A DNA stretch of 64,000 nt from Niallia alba. GTDB taxonomy: Bacteria; Bacillota; Bacilli; Bacillales; Cytobacillaceae. Location: the NCBI RefSeq assembly GCF_012933555.1, contig NZ_JABBPK010000001.1, positions 970,001 through 1,034,000 of the forward strand. The letters are read 5' to 3'. Every line of letters begins with the position of its first letter. The stretch's first letter is position 1. The position numbers and the translations under genes are program-made. Positions 32,521 through 42,046 of this stretch are shown here, piece after piece. The notes beneath the pieces are model-generated. The model was given only the letters and a program-made list of their open reading frames with translations. It was not told the DNA's origin and did not search any database.

Positions 32521-34071
32521 ATGATGATAAAACTCCTCATTGTAGATGACGAACAATTAGAGAGAGAAGGAATGGAGGCGATTATTAAGAAGGGCTTTCC
32601 TGATACAAAGATAATGCAAGCGAAAAATGGAAAAATGGCAATTGAATTAGCGAAAACATTTCAACCGGATTTAATCCTAATGGATATTAAAATGCCTGGT
32701 CTCAATGGATTAGAAACAATTGAAAGGATTACGGCTCTAAATTCGATGATTCGCTTCATTATGGTAACTGCTTTTGATACATTCGAATATATGCGCCAAG
32801 CGATTAAGCTAGGAGTAAAGGATTATATTCTTAAACCGAGTCGAGCAAGTGAAATAATAGCAACAGTCGGCAAGACATTTCAACAAATTAAAGAGGAACA
32901 AAGAGAAGCTGTGATGAGAAAGTTTCAAGAAGAGGCATTCCAAAAAGCACTCTCGCTTGTTGAAACAGATGTGGTGACACAATTGTTATTTGATCATGTT
33001 CATGAAGTGCATGTTGATATGCTTGTTGAAATGTTAGAGACACCGTCCACGAATGAAATGTTTATCATGCTAGTGTTGATGCCAACGGGAGCAGAGTCCC
33101 TTTATCCTATTATAAAAGAAAAAATCAGAGAAACGAAAAGCTGTTGGATAGGTGCACTATATGGTAGTCATCTTCCAATTATTGTGTTTAGAGATGAAAA
33201 GCATTCTTTTCGCACACAAGCAACAGTATTGGCTCATCAATTACTATCCATTCTTAAGCGAACGCAGGGAGCAGAGTACTTTATTGGAATCGGCAATGTC
33301 TCCTCTTCCCTGGAGAAAGTTCGTCAATCGTATCACGAAGCCCTTTTTGCAACAATGGATGTTTCATCTCCAGTAAAATATCGATTTTATTCAGATGAAA
33401 TGTCGGCTACCAATGATTCAATAACTGGAAAGCTTGTAGAGCATCGGAAAAAGGAATTCGCTGATCAAATTCGAATAGGGCAATGGGAAAATGTACGAAA
33501 ATATATTTTATATATTATACAGTACTACGAAAAGGAAGGGGCAGATGTACTCCATACACAGCAGCGAATATTAGAGATTCTTTGGATTGTGTCACGAGTG
33601 ATGGATGAGATGGGCATAGAATCAGATATTCCTTTATATGCATATAAGCCATTGAATTTTCGCCAACTGCAATTAGAAACGACGAGATTGCTTGATAAGA
33701 TGATTCATTCCTTCAAACAAAGAACAGATCGATTAGAAGCAGATGCGATTCATCAGTTGAAACAATATATTCTAACGCATTCCCAAGAAGATATTTCTTT
33801 AGAGTCATTGGCAAGGAAAGTTGGTCTGAGTCCCATTTATATAAGCAAGATTTTTAAAGAAAAACAAGGAATTAATTACATTGATTTTTTAACAGAGTGT
33901 CGAATTGAAAAAGCAAAAGAATTAATACGAGATACAGATAAGAGTATCAAAGAAATTACCTTTGAAGTCGGTTACCACGATCCGAATTATTTTAGTAAAG
34001 TCTTTAAAAAGCTTTGTAATATGTCACCAAAGGAATATCGGAAATTATTATTAGTGAATAAATCATTATAG
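32521..34071 (+). CDS. YesN-type AraC-family response regulator
   Basis: A 516-residue response regulator. The receiver domain has the acidic pair DDE (9-11), phospho-acceptor Asp55 in LILMDIKMPG and Lys near 104 (YILKPSR). A long central region of unknown fold (about 130-400) is followed by a C-terminal AraC helix-turn-helix pair: LARKVGLSPIYISKIFKEKQG and VGYHDPNYFSKVFKKLCNMSPKEYR. ATG ATG at the start leaves a one-codon ambiguity. It would activate the upstream sugar importer and perhaps the downstream lipoprotein gene in response to the kinase. Confidence 0.92.
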   Translation: MMIKLLIVDDEQLEREGMEAIIKKGFPDTKIMQAKNGKMAIELAKTFQPDLILMDIKMPGLNGLETIERITALNSMIRFIMVTAFDTFEYMRQAIKLGVKDYILKPSRASEIIATVGKTFQQIKEEQREAVMRKFQEEAFQKALSLVETDVVTQLLFDHVHEVHVDMLVEMLETPSTNEMFIMLVLMPTGAESLYPIIKEKIRETKSCWIGALYGSHLPIIVFRDEKHSFRTQATVLAHQLLSILKRTQGAEYFIGIGNVSSSLEKVRQSYHEALFATMDVSSPVKYRFYSDEMSATNDSITGKLVEHRKKEFADQIRIGQWENVRKYILYIIQYYEKEGADVLHTQQRILEILWIVSRVMDEMGIESDIPLYAYKPLNFRQLQLETTRLLDKMIHSFKQRTDRLEADAIHQLKQYILTHSQEDISLESLARKVGLSPIYISKIFKEKQGINYIDFLTECRIEKAKELIRDTDKSIKEITFEVGYHDPNYFSKVFKKLCNMSPKEYRKLLLVNKSL

Positions 34072-34147
34072 TTTCTTCTTTCAAAAACAAGTTCCTTATG
34101 AAAAAAAGCTAAAGGGAAAACAGCGAATATAAATAGGAGAGAAATGA

Positions 34148-35230
34148 ATGAAACAGATTGGAAAACATTCATGGTTAGTTCTTGTAGTACTATGCTTGGT
34201 GGGGGTCATTTCTGGCTGTTATAAGGAAAAAGAAACGGAAGTCAGTCGTCCGCTAGCTACTCCTTCTGCCAATAACAAGAATTCAGAAGAAGGAAACAAG
34301 AAACTTAAAATAGGCTTTTCAATGGACACATTAAAGGAAGATAGATGGCTGAGAGATAGAGAGTTATTTAGAGAAGCAGTAGAAGAATTAGGAGCAGAAG
34401 TAGAAATCTATGCTGCAAATGGAGACGATGCCCTGCAAATTCTACAGGCAGAAACGTTAATCAGTAAGGGAGTAGATTTATTAGTTGTCGTTCCACATAA
34501 TGCAGAAGCAATGGCTACAATTGTAAAAAAAGCACACTCTTCTGGAATAAAGGTGCTCTCTTATGATCGCTTAATAAAAAATGCTGATGTTGATTTATAT
34601 ATTTCTTTTGATAACGAAATGGTTGGAGTATTACAAGCAGAAGCAATTACTAAGATAGTGCCGAAAGGAAAATATGTCTACATTGGTGGGGCCGATACAG
34701 ATAATAATGCCCATCTTATTAAAAAAGGTGTATTTCATGTATTGCAACCTTATATAGATAAAGGGAATATTACGGTCGTTTATGATCAATGGTCAAAAAA
34801 TTGGGATCCAGAATATGCTTACAGCAATATGGAAGCAGCCTTAAAGGCAAATAATAAAGATATAGATGCTGTTATTGCAGCAAATGACGCAACAGCAGGG
34901 AGTGCAATTAAGGCACTTGAAAAGTATGGCTTAGCTGGGAAAATTCCAGTTGCTGGACAAGATGGTGATCTTCCAGCAGCACAACGCATCATACAAGGCA
35001 CTCAGACAATGACTGTATATAAGCCAATCAAAGCATTAGCAGAAGAAGTAGCACAAATTGCAGTTCAGATGGCCAATGGAAAAACGATCTCTGTTGAGAA
35101 TAAAGTAAATAACGGAAAAGTCGAAGTGCCGACTATCTTGCTTTCTCCTATTGCTGTCACAAAAGAGAATATGGATGCAACCATCATCAAGGATGATTTT
35201 CATTCAAAAGAAGAAGTGTATAAAAAATAA
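34148..35230 (+). CDS. xylF: Second sugar-binding lipoprotein (XylF type)
   Basis: A 360-residue lipoprotein with a signal peptide ending in VISGC (Cys24) and a family 1 binding fold: LKIGFSMDTLKEDRW, SKGVDLLVVVPHNAEA, KVLSYDRLI, DAVIAANDATAGSAIKAL and PVAGQDGDL. The VSYDRLI and VAGQDGD motifs are hallmarks of D-xylose-binding proteins, so this copy looks even closer to classical XylF than the first one at 25985. No transporter genes accompany it; it probably feeds the XylG/XylH-type complex upstream or widens its substrate range. It follows the regulator gene by 76 bases and may be co-transcribed with it. Confidence 0.88.
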   Translation: MKQIGKHSWLVLVVLCLVGVISGCYKEKETEVSRPLATPSANNKNSEEGNKKLKIGFSMDTLKEDRWLRDRELFREAVEELGAEVEIYAANGDDALQILQAETLISKGVDLLVVVPHNAEAMATIVKKAHSSGIKVLSYDRLIKNADVDLYISFDNEMVGVLQAEAITKIVPKGKYVYIGGADTDNNAHLIKKGVFHVLQPYIDKGNITVVYDQWSKNWDPEYAYSNMEAALKANNKDIDAVIAANDATAGSAIKALEKYGLAGKIPVAGQDGDLPAAQRIIQGTQTMTVYKPIKALAEEVAQIAVQMANGKTISVENKVNNGKVEVPTILLSPIAVTKENMDATIIKDDFHSKEEVYKK

Positions 35231-35319
35231 TCAGCTGCTTTTTGCAAAGCGTCATTGCATGTTCCACACTGTGAAAAGGGTATAATAGGAATATAAAATA
35301 CGATTGGAAGGGAGCCAAT

Positions 35320-36792
35320 ATGAGTAGTAATGAGTTGAAAAAAGATACAGGCTGGAATTTTGATAATAGCTATGCTCGACTTCCTGAAGTTTTCTATTCT
35401 AAGATGACATTAAATCCAGTCAGTTCTCCTCGTTTAGTTAAGCTTAATCAGGATTTGGTAGAGTCATTAGGATTGAATAAGGAACAATTACAACGCCAAG
35501 AGTCGATACAAGTATTAAGCGGGAATGATATTCCAGAAGGCGGCTTTCCCCTTGCTGAAGCTTATGCAGGTCATCAATTTGGCCATCCAACCATGCTTGG
35601 TGATGGAAGGGCTATGCTGATTGGAGAACAGATTACTCCAGCTGGGGAAAGGTTCGATATACAATTAAAAGGTTCTGGCCGCACACCATACTCTCGAGGA
35701 GGCGATGGTAGAGCAGCGCTTAAGCCGATGCTAAGAGAATATATTATTAGTGAAGCGATGCACGGCCTTGGCATTCCGACAACTAGAAGTTTAGCTGTTA
35801 TTGCAACTGGAGAACAGATTGTCCGGGAGAAAGATTTGCCAGGTGCCATTTTAACGAGAGTCGCAGCAAGCCATCTGCGAGTAGGAACTTTTCAATATGC
35901 AGCTTCTCTTGATTCTAAAGAGGATCTTAAAGCTCTCGCGGATTATGCAATTGATCGACATTTCCCAGCAATTGCGAAAGATGAGAATCACTACGTAGAA
36001 ATGTTTAAAGAAGTAATTAAACGTCAAGCAGCCTTAATCGCCAAATGGCAGTTAGTTGGTTTTATTCACGGTGTTATGAACACAGATAACATGACCATTA
36101 GCGGAGAGACGATTGACTATGGCCCCTGTGCCTTTATGGATAGTTTCCATTTAGATACCGTATTTAGCTCTATTGATGTCCAAGGTCGTTATGCGTATGG
36201 AAATCAACCGAAAATGGCTGGTTGGAATCTGGCTAGATTTGCTGAAAGCTTACTTCCCTTATTCCATGATGATGTTGAAAAAGCAGTGGAACTTGCTCAA
36301 GCAGAATTATATGAATTTAACACCTTGTATCAACAACACTGGCTTGATGGTATGAGAGGAAAGCTAGGATTAGAAGGGGAAGAAGACAAAGATGCAGAGC
36401 TAATGGAAAAGCTCCTTGGGATTATGCAAAATAATCGTGCAGACTTTACGGATACCTTTCGTTCTTTAACGTTAGGGGAAATAGACAAAATGGAACTTAG
36501 CAACAATCCAGCATTTATGGAATGGTATAAGGCTTGGAAGGAAAGAATCGACCGTCAAGAAGGCGGAGAAGAAAATGCTCGTGAGCAAATGAAAAGACAT
36601 AATCCAGTTGTCATTCCTCGAAATCATCGTGTAGAAGCAGCCCTTCATGCTGCAGAAAACGGAGATTTAAGTGTGATGGAAGAATTATTACAGATGCTGT
36701 CCAATCCTTATGCTTATACAAAGGAACAAATAGAATACGGAGTAGCACCACAACAAGTGAATCCTTCTTATCAAACATATTGTGGGACGTGA
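35320..36792 (+). CDS. selO: SelO/YdiU-family protein adenylyltransferase
   Basis: A 490-residue pseudokinase-fold enzyme that in studied homologues transfers AMP from ATP to protein hydroxyls. Family motifs are clear: [41 protein letters not shown], the MRE in PMLREYI, and [25 protein letters not shown], which contains the metal-binding Asn and Asp. The end [10 protein letters not shown] is the usual bacterial C-terminus with a Cys. In E. coli the protein takes part in redox stress adaptation. It is a single gene with a terminator downstream. Confidence 0.93.
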   Translation: MSSNELKKDTGWNFDNSYARLPEVFYSKMTLNPVSSPRLVKLNQDLVESLGLNKEQLQRQESIQVLSGNDIPEGGFPLAEAYAGHQFGHPTMLGDGRAMLIGEQITPAGERFDIQLKGSGRTPYSRGGDGRAALKPMLREYIISEAMHGLGIPTTRSLAVIATGEQIVREKDLPGAILTRVAASHLRVGTFQYAASLDSKEDLKALADYAIDRHFPAIAKDENHYVEMFKEVIKRQAALIAKWQLVGFIHGVMNTDNMTISGETIDYGPCAFMDSFHLDTVFSSIDVQGRYAYGNQPKMAGWNLARFAESLLPLFHDDVEKAVELAQAELYEFNTLYQQHWLDGMRGKLGLEGEEDKDAELMEKLLGIMQNNRADFTDTFRSLTLGEIDKMELSNNPAFMEWYKAWKERIDRQEGGEENAREQMKRHNPVVIPRNHRVEAALHAAENGDLSVMEELLQMLSNPYAYTKEQIEYGVAPQQVNPSYQTYCGT

Positions 36793-36812
36793 TTTTAACA
36801 ATATGTAAATGA

Positions 36813-36855
36813 AAAAGTTTCCCTTTTCTACTTAAGAAATGGGGAACTTTTCTAT
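36813..36855 (+). terminator. Terminator hairpin after selO
   Basis: An 11-base-pair stem (36813-36823 with 36841-36851, one G-U) with a 17-base loop; the right arm ends in TTTT followed by CTATT. Confidence 0.65.
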
Positions 36856-37023
36856 TATTATTAAAGAATGCACATCGATAATTAAAAGTGCTTTCATCAA
36901 TTTTTCCCCTGATAAAAACTGGTACCCCTTGTCCATTTCCCCTTTTTTCCCTTTTCTTTCATTATCCCATTTATCTTTGCAAAAAAGAATAAGGAACTAT
37001 TAGTCGAAGGCAATGTTTGAAAA

Positions 37024-37049
37024 TGAAACTTTTTTTAATCTAATCAGTA
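37024..37049 (+). promoter_or_regulatory. Sigma-W-like promoter before the ydjGHI operon
   Basis: A perfect -35 TGAAAC (37024-37029) followed by a T run and, after 16 bases, agta (37046-37049) in place of the sigma-W -10 CGTA. Known B. subtilis precedent: the pspA-ydjGHI operon is in the sigma-W regulon. The rest of the 356-base gap before ydjG holds only the selO terminator and AT-rich sequence. Confidence 0.5.
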
Positions 37050-37148
37050 TATGTATATATCGGAAATTTTTCACGGCAACAAAGCAGGAAGTGAATAAAT
37101 ACGTTATGATTAATATAGTCAAAGATAAATAAATTGAGGTGATTTAAC

Positions 37149-38177
37149 GTGATCCTTCATTATAAATGCCCAAATTGTGGGGGAGATATGAGTTTTAATG
37201 CAGATACTGGGAGTTTATCTTGCCCTAGCTGTGGAAATGAAGAGAATATCGAGAGCTATCCAGAAAATTTAATGTCTGCATCCTTTGAGGATAATGAGGT
37301 TAAGGAGTACCATTGTGACAATTGTGGTGCGGTATTAATAACGGAAGCAGATACGACTGCAACAAATTGTAGTTTTTGCGGTACAGGAATAGTCATTGCC
37401 GATCGATTGGCAGGCGTGCTTGCCCCTAAAAAAGTAATTCCTTTTACAATTAGCAAAGAAGAGGCAGTAGCAGCGTTTCAAAAATGGTGTAGGAAAGGGC
37501 TTTTGACTCCGAAAGGGTTTATGAATGCAGATCGTATAAAAAGTATTACTGGTATGTACGTTCCTTTTTGGTTGTATGATCTTAACAGCAACGTTGACGT
37601 GACAGCTGTTTGTACAAAAGTTCGTACCTATACAAGCGGAGATTATATTTATACGGAAACGAAGTATTATGAAGCATATAGGCAAATAAATTTAGATTAT
37701 GTGAAAATCCCGGTGGATGCCTCAGAAAAAATGAATGATCAGTTAATGGATAAATTAGAGCCCTTTCCATATGAACAGCTAAAAGAATTTAAAACGCCTT
37801 ATCTTGCTGGTTTCATTGCGGAAAAATATAATTACACAGATTCAGAATTACTGCCAAGGGCAAAAAATAAAGTGAGTGATTATATTGATTCATTTGTTCA
37901 TTCTACTTTTGCTGGGTATCATTCGATTAATTATCGAGACAAAAATATTGATACGAAGGCTGTTCGCAGTGATTATGTGTTACTTCCTGTCTGGATGGTA
38001 AGCTATGACTACGAGAACCAGGAGCATATTTTTGCAATGAATGGGCAGACAGGAAAGGTAGTAGGAAAACCGCCAATTAGCAAAGGGAAAGTCGCATTAT
38101 GGTTTAGTGGGATTGCAAGCGGTACATTTCTTGCATTGAAATGTGTCTCCTACTTTATGGGAGGTGGTTTCTTTTGA
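37149..38177 (+). CDS. ydjG: Zinc-ribbon membrane protein YdjG
   Basis: A 342-residue protein with two N-terminal zinc ribbons (CPNCGG...CPSCGNE at about 8-28 and CDNCGAVL...CSFCGTG at about 56-78) and a hydrophobic C-terminal helix (about 317-337). The middle is the beta-rich domain typical of the family (SITGMYVPFWLYDL, YVLLPVWMVSY). Together with the next two genes it matches the B. subtilis ydjG-ydjH-ydjI set, whose products recruit PspA to the membrane under envelope stress. pspA itself is not next to it here. GTG start with GAGGTGA at eight bases. Confidence 0.85.
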   Translation: MILHYKCPNCGGDMSFNADTGSLSCPSCGNEENIESYPENLMSASFEDNEVKEYHCDNCGAVLITEADTTATNCSFCGTGIVIADRLAGVLAPKKVIPFTISKEEAVAAFQKWCRKGLLTPKGFMNADRIKSITGMYVPFWLYDLNSNVDVTAVCTKVRTYTSGDYIYTETKYYEAYRQINLDYVKIPVDASEKMNDQLMDKLEPFPYEQLKEFKTPYLAGFIAEKYNYTDSELLPRAKNKVSDYIDSFVHSTFAGYHSINYRDKNIDTKAVRSDYVLLPVWMVSYDYENQEHIFAMNGQTGKVVGKPPISKGKVALWFSGIASGTFLALKCVSYFMGGGFF

Positions 38178-39034
38178 GAAACTGGTTAACAAAGTATAGT
38201 ATATTCCTCCTTATCTTTATTACGATACTAGCTGCTTTTTCAGGCGGGACGGTCAAAGCAGCTTCAGAAAACCAAAAGCAATTTATTTTCGACGATGCAC
38301 AACTTTTAACAGATACGGAAAGAATGGATCTTGAGAATTTAGCTGAGGAACTAGGGGAAGAAACGGAAACAGCATTATTGATTCTTACACTAGATGGTAC
38401 AGATGGTAAAGATATCAAGAAATACGTTCAGGATTATTATGATGAAGAGGCTCCAGGTTATGACCAGCCTTTTGGAAATACGGCTATCTTAGCAATTGAT
38501 ATGGAAGAAAGGGACATATATTTAGCTGGTTTTAAAAAAGCGGAAGATTATTTGGATGATTCAACGTTAGACTATATCCGGGAAGAAATAACGCCTGCTT
38601 TATCAGCTGGGGATTATTTTGAGGCTTTTTCGACTTTTATGCAGGAATCTGCTTATTACTTGGTTGATGATCCAACAGCTTTCGAAAATGAGTATGGTTA
38701 CAGTGGAAATGCTGATGCTGAAAATGGGTACACAGAAGATAGTACATCGGGTGGAATGCCAGCATTTTTTTATCATTGGGGCTTTCAGCTAATCATCTCG
38801 CTCGTGCTTGCCGGAATTGTTGTAAGTATTATGGTCTTCCAATCAGGCGGGAGAGTAACGGTAAATGGAAATACGTATATGGATAAAAGGAATTCTAAAA
38901 TTGTAAATAGACACGACCGATTTATTCGTAAAACAGTGACAAAACAAAGAAAGCCGCAAAACAATAATCCAGGTGGCGGTGGAGGAATCACTGGTGGTGG
39001 TCACTCCCATAGCGGAAGCAGAGGGAAATTTTAA
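38174..39034 (+). CDS. ydjH: TPM-domain membrane protein YdjH (YgcG family)
   Basis: A 286-residue exported protein: signal peptide (residues 7-30), TPM domain (about 38-165; FDDAQLLTDTERMDLENLAEEL, then PFGNTAILAIDMEERDIYLAGF), a transmembrane helix (about 203-223), and a Gly/His/Ser-rich tail GGGGGITGGGHSHSGSRG, the classic YgcG/TPM ending. The TTG start is chosen because GGGAGG precedes it by about six bases, and it overlaps the ydjG stop (TTGA); the longer frame from 38141 has no ribosome site. Middle gene of the ydjGHI operon. Confidence 0.86.
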   Translation: MRNWLTKYSIFLLIFITILAAFSGGTVKAASENQKQFIFDDAQLLTDTERMDLENLAEELGEETETALLILTLDGTDGKDIKKYVQDYYDEEAPGYDQPFGNTAILAIDMEERDIYLAGFKKAEDYLDDSTLDYIREEITPALSAGDYFEAFSTFMQESAYYLVDDPTAFENEYGYSGNADAENGYTEDSTSGGMPAFFYHWGFQLIISLVLAGIVVSIMVFQSGGRVTVNGNTYMDKRNSKIVNRHDRFIRKTVTKQRKPQNNNPGGGGGITGGGHSHSGSRGKF

Positions 39035-39068
39035 ACAGTTATTTTGAATATTGAAAGGGGACAAAAAA

Positions 39069-40064
39069 ATGTCATTTTTTCGCAATCAATTTGCAAATGT
39101 AGTGGAATGGGAAGAATTTAGGGAAGATATGATTTTCTATAAATGGAAAAACCGTGAAATCAAGAAAGGGAGTAAACTGATTATTCGCCCTGGGCAGGAT
39201 GCTATCTTTCTAAACAATGGTAGTATGGAAGGAGCTTTTCAAGAGGACGGGGAGTATGATATTGAGTCGCAAATTATCCCGTTTCTTTCTACTTTAAAAG
39301 GCTTTAAATTTGGATTTAACAGTGGAATGCGAGTGGAAGTATTATTCGTAAATACGAAGGAATTTACGGTGAAATGGGGGACAAAAAATGCAATAAACAT
39401 CCCTGCAGTTGGACTTCCTGGAGGAATGCCAATTCGTGCGAATGGAACGTTTCAATTTAAAGTAAATGACTATATCGCTTTAATTGATAAAATTGCCGGA
39501 ATTAAAAACCAATATTTAGTGGAAGATGTAAAAATACGAATTACCTCCGTTCTAGATCAATTACTTATGAAGTGGATTGTCACAGAAGGAAAGGATATGT
39601 TTAATCTTCAGGCGAATGCTTTTGAAATTGCGAAAGGTATTAGAGAAGATTTAGATAGCCAAATGGTAGAAAGTGGACTTACGATTACTGGCTTCCAAAT
39701 TATGAGCTTTAGTTATCCAAAAGAAGTTCAGGATATGATTAATAAAAATGCTTCGCACGGAATGGTAGGAAATATTGATAAGTATCAGCAAATTTCTATG
39801 ATTGATAGCATGGCCAGCGGGAAAAATTCTGGTGGCGGAACTGCATCTGATATGGCTGGAATGATGATGGGCATGAATATGGCCAATCAAATGATGGAAA
39901 AAATGAATAAGCAAAATCAGAATCAAGAGCAAACACCAAATCAACAACCAGCACCAGAAGTAGCACAGAATCAGGAGAAAAAGCGACCAAATTTCTGTCC
40001 AAATTGTGGGGCGAAAACAGGCGAAGGAAACTTCTGCTCGAATTGTGGGCATAAGCTAGTATAA
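39069..40064 (+). CDS. ydjI: SPFH-domain protein YdjI with C-terminal zinc ribbon
   Basis: A 331-residue protein with an SPFH/virion-core-like domain (about residues 5-220: ANVVEWEEFREDMIFYKWKN, KKGSKLIIRPGQDAIFLNNG, LPGGMPIRANGTFQFKV), a methionine- and glutamine-rich linker (MAGMMMGMNMANQMMEKM...) and a C-terminal zinc ribbon (CPNCGAKTGEGNFCSNCG). It matches B. subtilis YdjI, a membrane-microdomain protein that helps localise PspA. The ATG at 39069 follows AAAGGGG. Terminator follows at 40073. Confidence 0.88.
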   Translation: MSFFRNQFANVVEWEEFREDMIFYKWKNREIKKGSKLIIRPGQDAIFLNNGSMEGAFQEDGEYDIESQIIPFLSTLKGFKFGFNSGMRVEVLFVNTKEFTVKWGTKNAINIPAVGLPGGMPIRANGTFQFKVNDYIALIDKIAGIKNQYLVEDVKIRITSVLDQLLMKWIVTEGKDMFNLQANAFEIAKGIREDLDSQMVESGLTITGFQIMSFSYPKEVQDMINKNASHGMVGNIDKYQQISMIDSMASGKNSGGGTASDMAGMMMGMNMANQMMEKMNKQNQNQEQTPNQQPAPEVAQNQEKKRPNFCPNCGAKTGEGNFCSNCGHKLV

Positions 40065-40072
40065 TAATGGAT

Positions 40073-40113
40073 ACAGGACGGTTCTAGTAATAGAGAGCCG
40101 TCCTGTTTATTTT
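40073..40113 (+). terminator. Rho-independent terminator after ydjI
   Basis: A 13-base-pair stem (40073-40085 with 40094-40106, one G-U), 8-base loop, T-rich tail. Confidence 0.88.
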
Positions 40114-40194
40114 TTGTGGGAAATTTCTTAACAAATAATAAGCTTAAGGAGATAATAGTTACATAACTGAAATAAGCAATAAAGAGGGAAGCTA

Positions 40195-41961
40195 ATGAGC
40201 AGCGAGAATAATATGGAGCGGCGATTAAATACATTTATACAAGTTTCAAAAAATATTACGACAAATGATAGTTTAAAGGAATTAATTCAGCAGATTATCG
40301 AAGACGTCATTGGAGCTATTGATAAAGCAGATGCAGGTTTTTTATTACTATGGAATGAGGAAAGTCAGTATCTAGAAATTGAGGCTGCTGTCAATTTTAA
40401 GGAAGATATCTACTTGCAGAATAAGCTTCTAGAAGGAGAAGGAATTAGCGGAACTGTTTTTGCAGAAGGTAAAAGCATGCTAATTAATACAATCGAAGAA
40501 ATTGAAAAAGCGATGTCTAATATGCGTAATAAGACACTTCAATATTATTTGAAGTCGACAGTTCATGCTTTAATGCCAGTTAGCTGTATGTCTGTTTTAC
40601 TTGTTTATCAACAGCAAAAAATTGGCGTTCTTACAATTGATAACTTTAAAAATGACGGATTTTTTACAGAGGAGGATTTGCGTTTTTTAGAAGCAATTGG
40701 TAGTCAGATAGCAATCTCTATTGTAAATGCCCGTGCTTTTTATGAAAAACAGCAAAGAGCTCTGCAATTAGAAACCATTCTTGAACTGCATAATCAATTA
40801 AATGAGACAGTGCTGGAAGGGAATGGGATGCAATCGCTCGTAAAAAGTCTAGCTCGTAATCCCAATGACTGTATTTATTATTTTGATTCATTAGGGCGTC
40901 TTGATATTTCTCATCCAATCTCTAGTGTAGAAATTCCTTTTTTAAGTGACTGGATTAGACAGAATCGGATAAACTTGCAAACACAACAATTACAGAAAAT
41001 ATATAAAGACGAGGAGTTGTTTGGACAGGCTTTATCGGTCCAATCTTCATTTGGAACCATTGGATATTTGGTGATTACAGGAAAAAGCGTTCCTCTCGAT
41101 ATTGTGGGTGAGCTTTCCTTTCAACATGCAGCTTCTATTATTGCCATTGAGCAAATAAAGCTTCAGGAGCAACTGAAAAATAGGCAAGCGGAAAAGGAAG
41201 CTTTATTAAAGGATATTTTAAATAGCCACTTCACACCAGAGGTTCAAAGCTATTTGAAGAAGCAGGAGATGATTCCTGCAAAGTACTTTGTTTTTCTAGT
41301 AATCAAAAGCAAACAGCATTCCTTTGATGAATTGAATCAGCTTAATTTGTTAGAAGAAGGGATGCGGCAAGTATTCAAAAAGGAATTTTCGGTGATGATT
41401 TTTCCAAACCGGAATAAACTGTTTCTACTGTTAGGAGCAAAGAAGAAAGAAGCGGGGAATGTTCAAGTCATTAGACAATATGTAGAACGATTACAATCCA
41501 TCTATAAGGAAATAGTCGTATATATTGGCCGTCCAGTATACTCCATGCGCCATCTACCCATGTCGTATAAAGATGCGGAATTGTTAGAGAAAGAAATGGA
41601 AAGTCATCAAAGAGAAGAATCCGTATTTGATTTTCAATCCCTTGGCTATAAGCGCTACTTATTTAATGTTCCAGAAGAAGAAGCTGAATACTTTGTAGAG
41701 AATATATTGGGCCCTATTCTCTCTAAGTCGAATAATCGAACGAAAAATGAATGGTTAAGTACATTACAAAACTACTTACAATCAAATAAAAATGTAACAA
41801 AAACAGCAGAATCTATGCATCTTCATCAAAATACAGTTTATTATCGTCTTCAGCAAATACAGGAGAAATTAAATTGTGACTTTGATGATTTAGATGATGT
41901 AACGAATTTAAAGGTAGCGTTGTTTTTATATGAACGGCGAGAACAAAATGGGGAGCGCTGA
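40195..41961 (+). CDS. GAF-domain PucR/CdaR-type transcriptional regulator
   Basis: A 588-residue regulator. The N-terminal GAF domain (about residues 25-180) has FLLLWNEESQYLEIEAAVNF and LPVSCMSVLLVYQQQKIGVLTID-like strands; the C-terminus is the PucR-type helix-turn-helix (TLQNYLQSNKNVTKTAESMHLHQNTVYYRLQQIQEKL, about 520-560). Such regulators usually control catabolism of purines, sugar acids or amino-acid derivatives. It is convergent with an amidohydrolase and AbgT transporter pair, its likely targets, though no binding site was identified. The ATG follows GAGGGAAG. Confidence 0.85.
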   Translation: MSSENNMERRLNTFIQVSKNITTNDSLKELIQQIIEDVIGAIDKADAGFLLLWNEESQYLEIEAAVNFKEDIYLQNKLLEGEGISGTVFAEGKSMLINTIEEIEKAMSNMRNKTLQYYLKSTVHALMPVSCMSVLLVYQQQKIGVLTIDNFKNDGFFTEEDLRFLEAIGSQIAISIVNARAFYEKQQRALQLETILELHNQLNETVLEGNGMQSLVKSLARNPNDCIYYFDSLGRLDISHPISSVEIPFLSDWIRQNRINLQTQQLQKIYKDEELFGQALSVQSSFGTIGYLVITGKSVPLDIVGELSFQHAASIIAIEQIKLQEQLKNRQAEKEALLKDILNSHFTPEVQSYLKKQEMIPAKYFVFLVIKSKQHSFDELNQLNLLEEGMRQVFKKEFSVMIFPNRNKLFLLLGAKKKEAGNVQVIRQYVERLQSIYKEIVVYIGRPVYSMRHLPMSYKDAELLEKEMESHQREESVFDFQSLGYKRYLFNVPEEEAEYFVENILGPILSKSNNRTKNEWLSTLQNYLQSNKNVTKTAESMHLHQNTVYYRLQQIQEKLNCDFDDLDDVTNLKVALFLYERREQNGER

Positions 41962-42004
41962 ATCGTCTAAGCAATAGTTAAATGTGCAAAAGAATTTTTA
42001 ATGA

Positions 42005-42042
42005 AAATAGCTGTTCCTAATAAAAGATAGGAACAGCTATTT
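42005..42042. terminator. Bidirectional hairpin between the PucR-type gene and the amidohydrolase
   Basis: Perfect 14-base-pair stem (42005-42018 with 42029-42042) with a 10-base loop, between convergent genes. T tracts on both sides are short. Confidence 0.72.
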
Positions 42043-42046
42043 CCTG

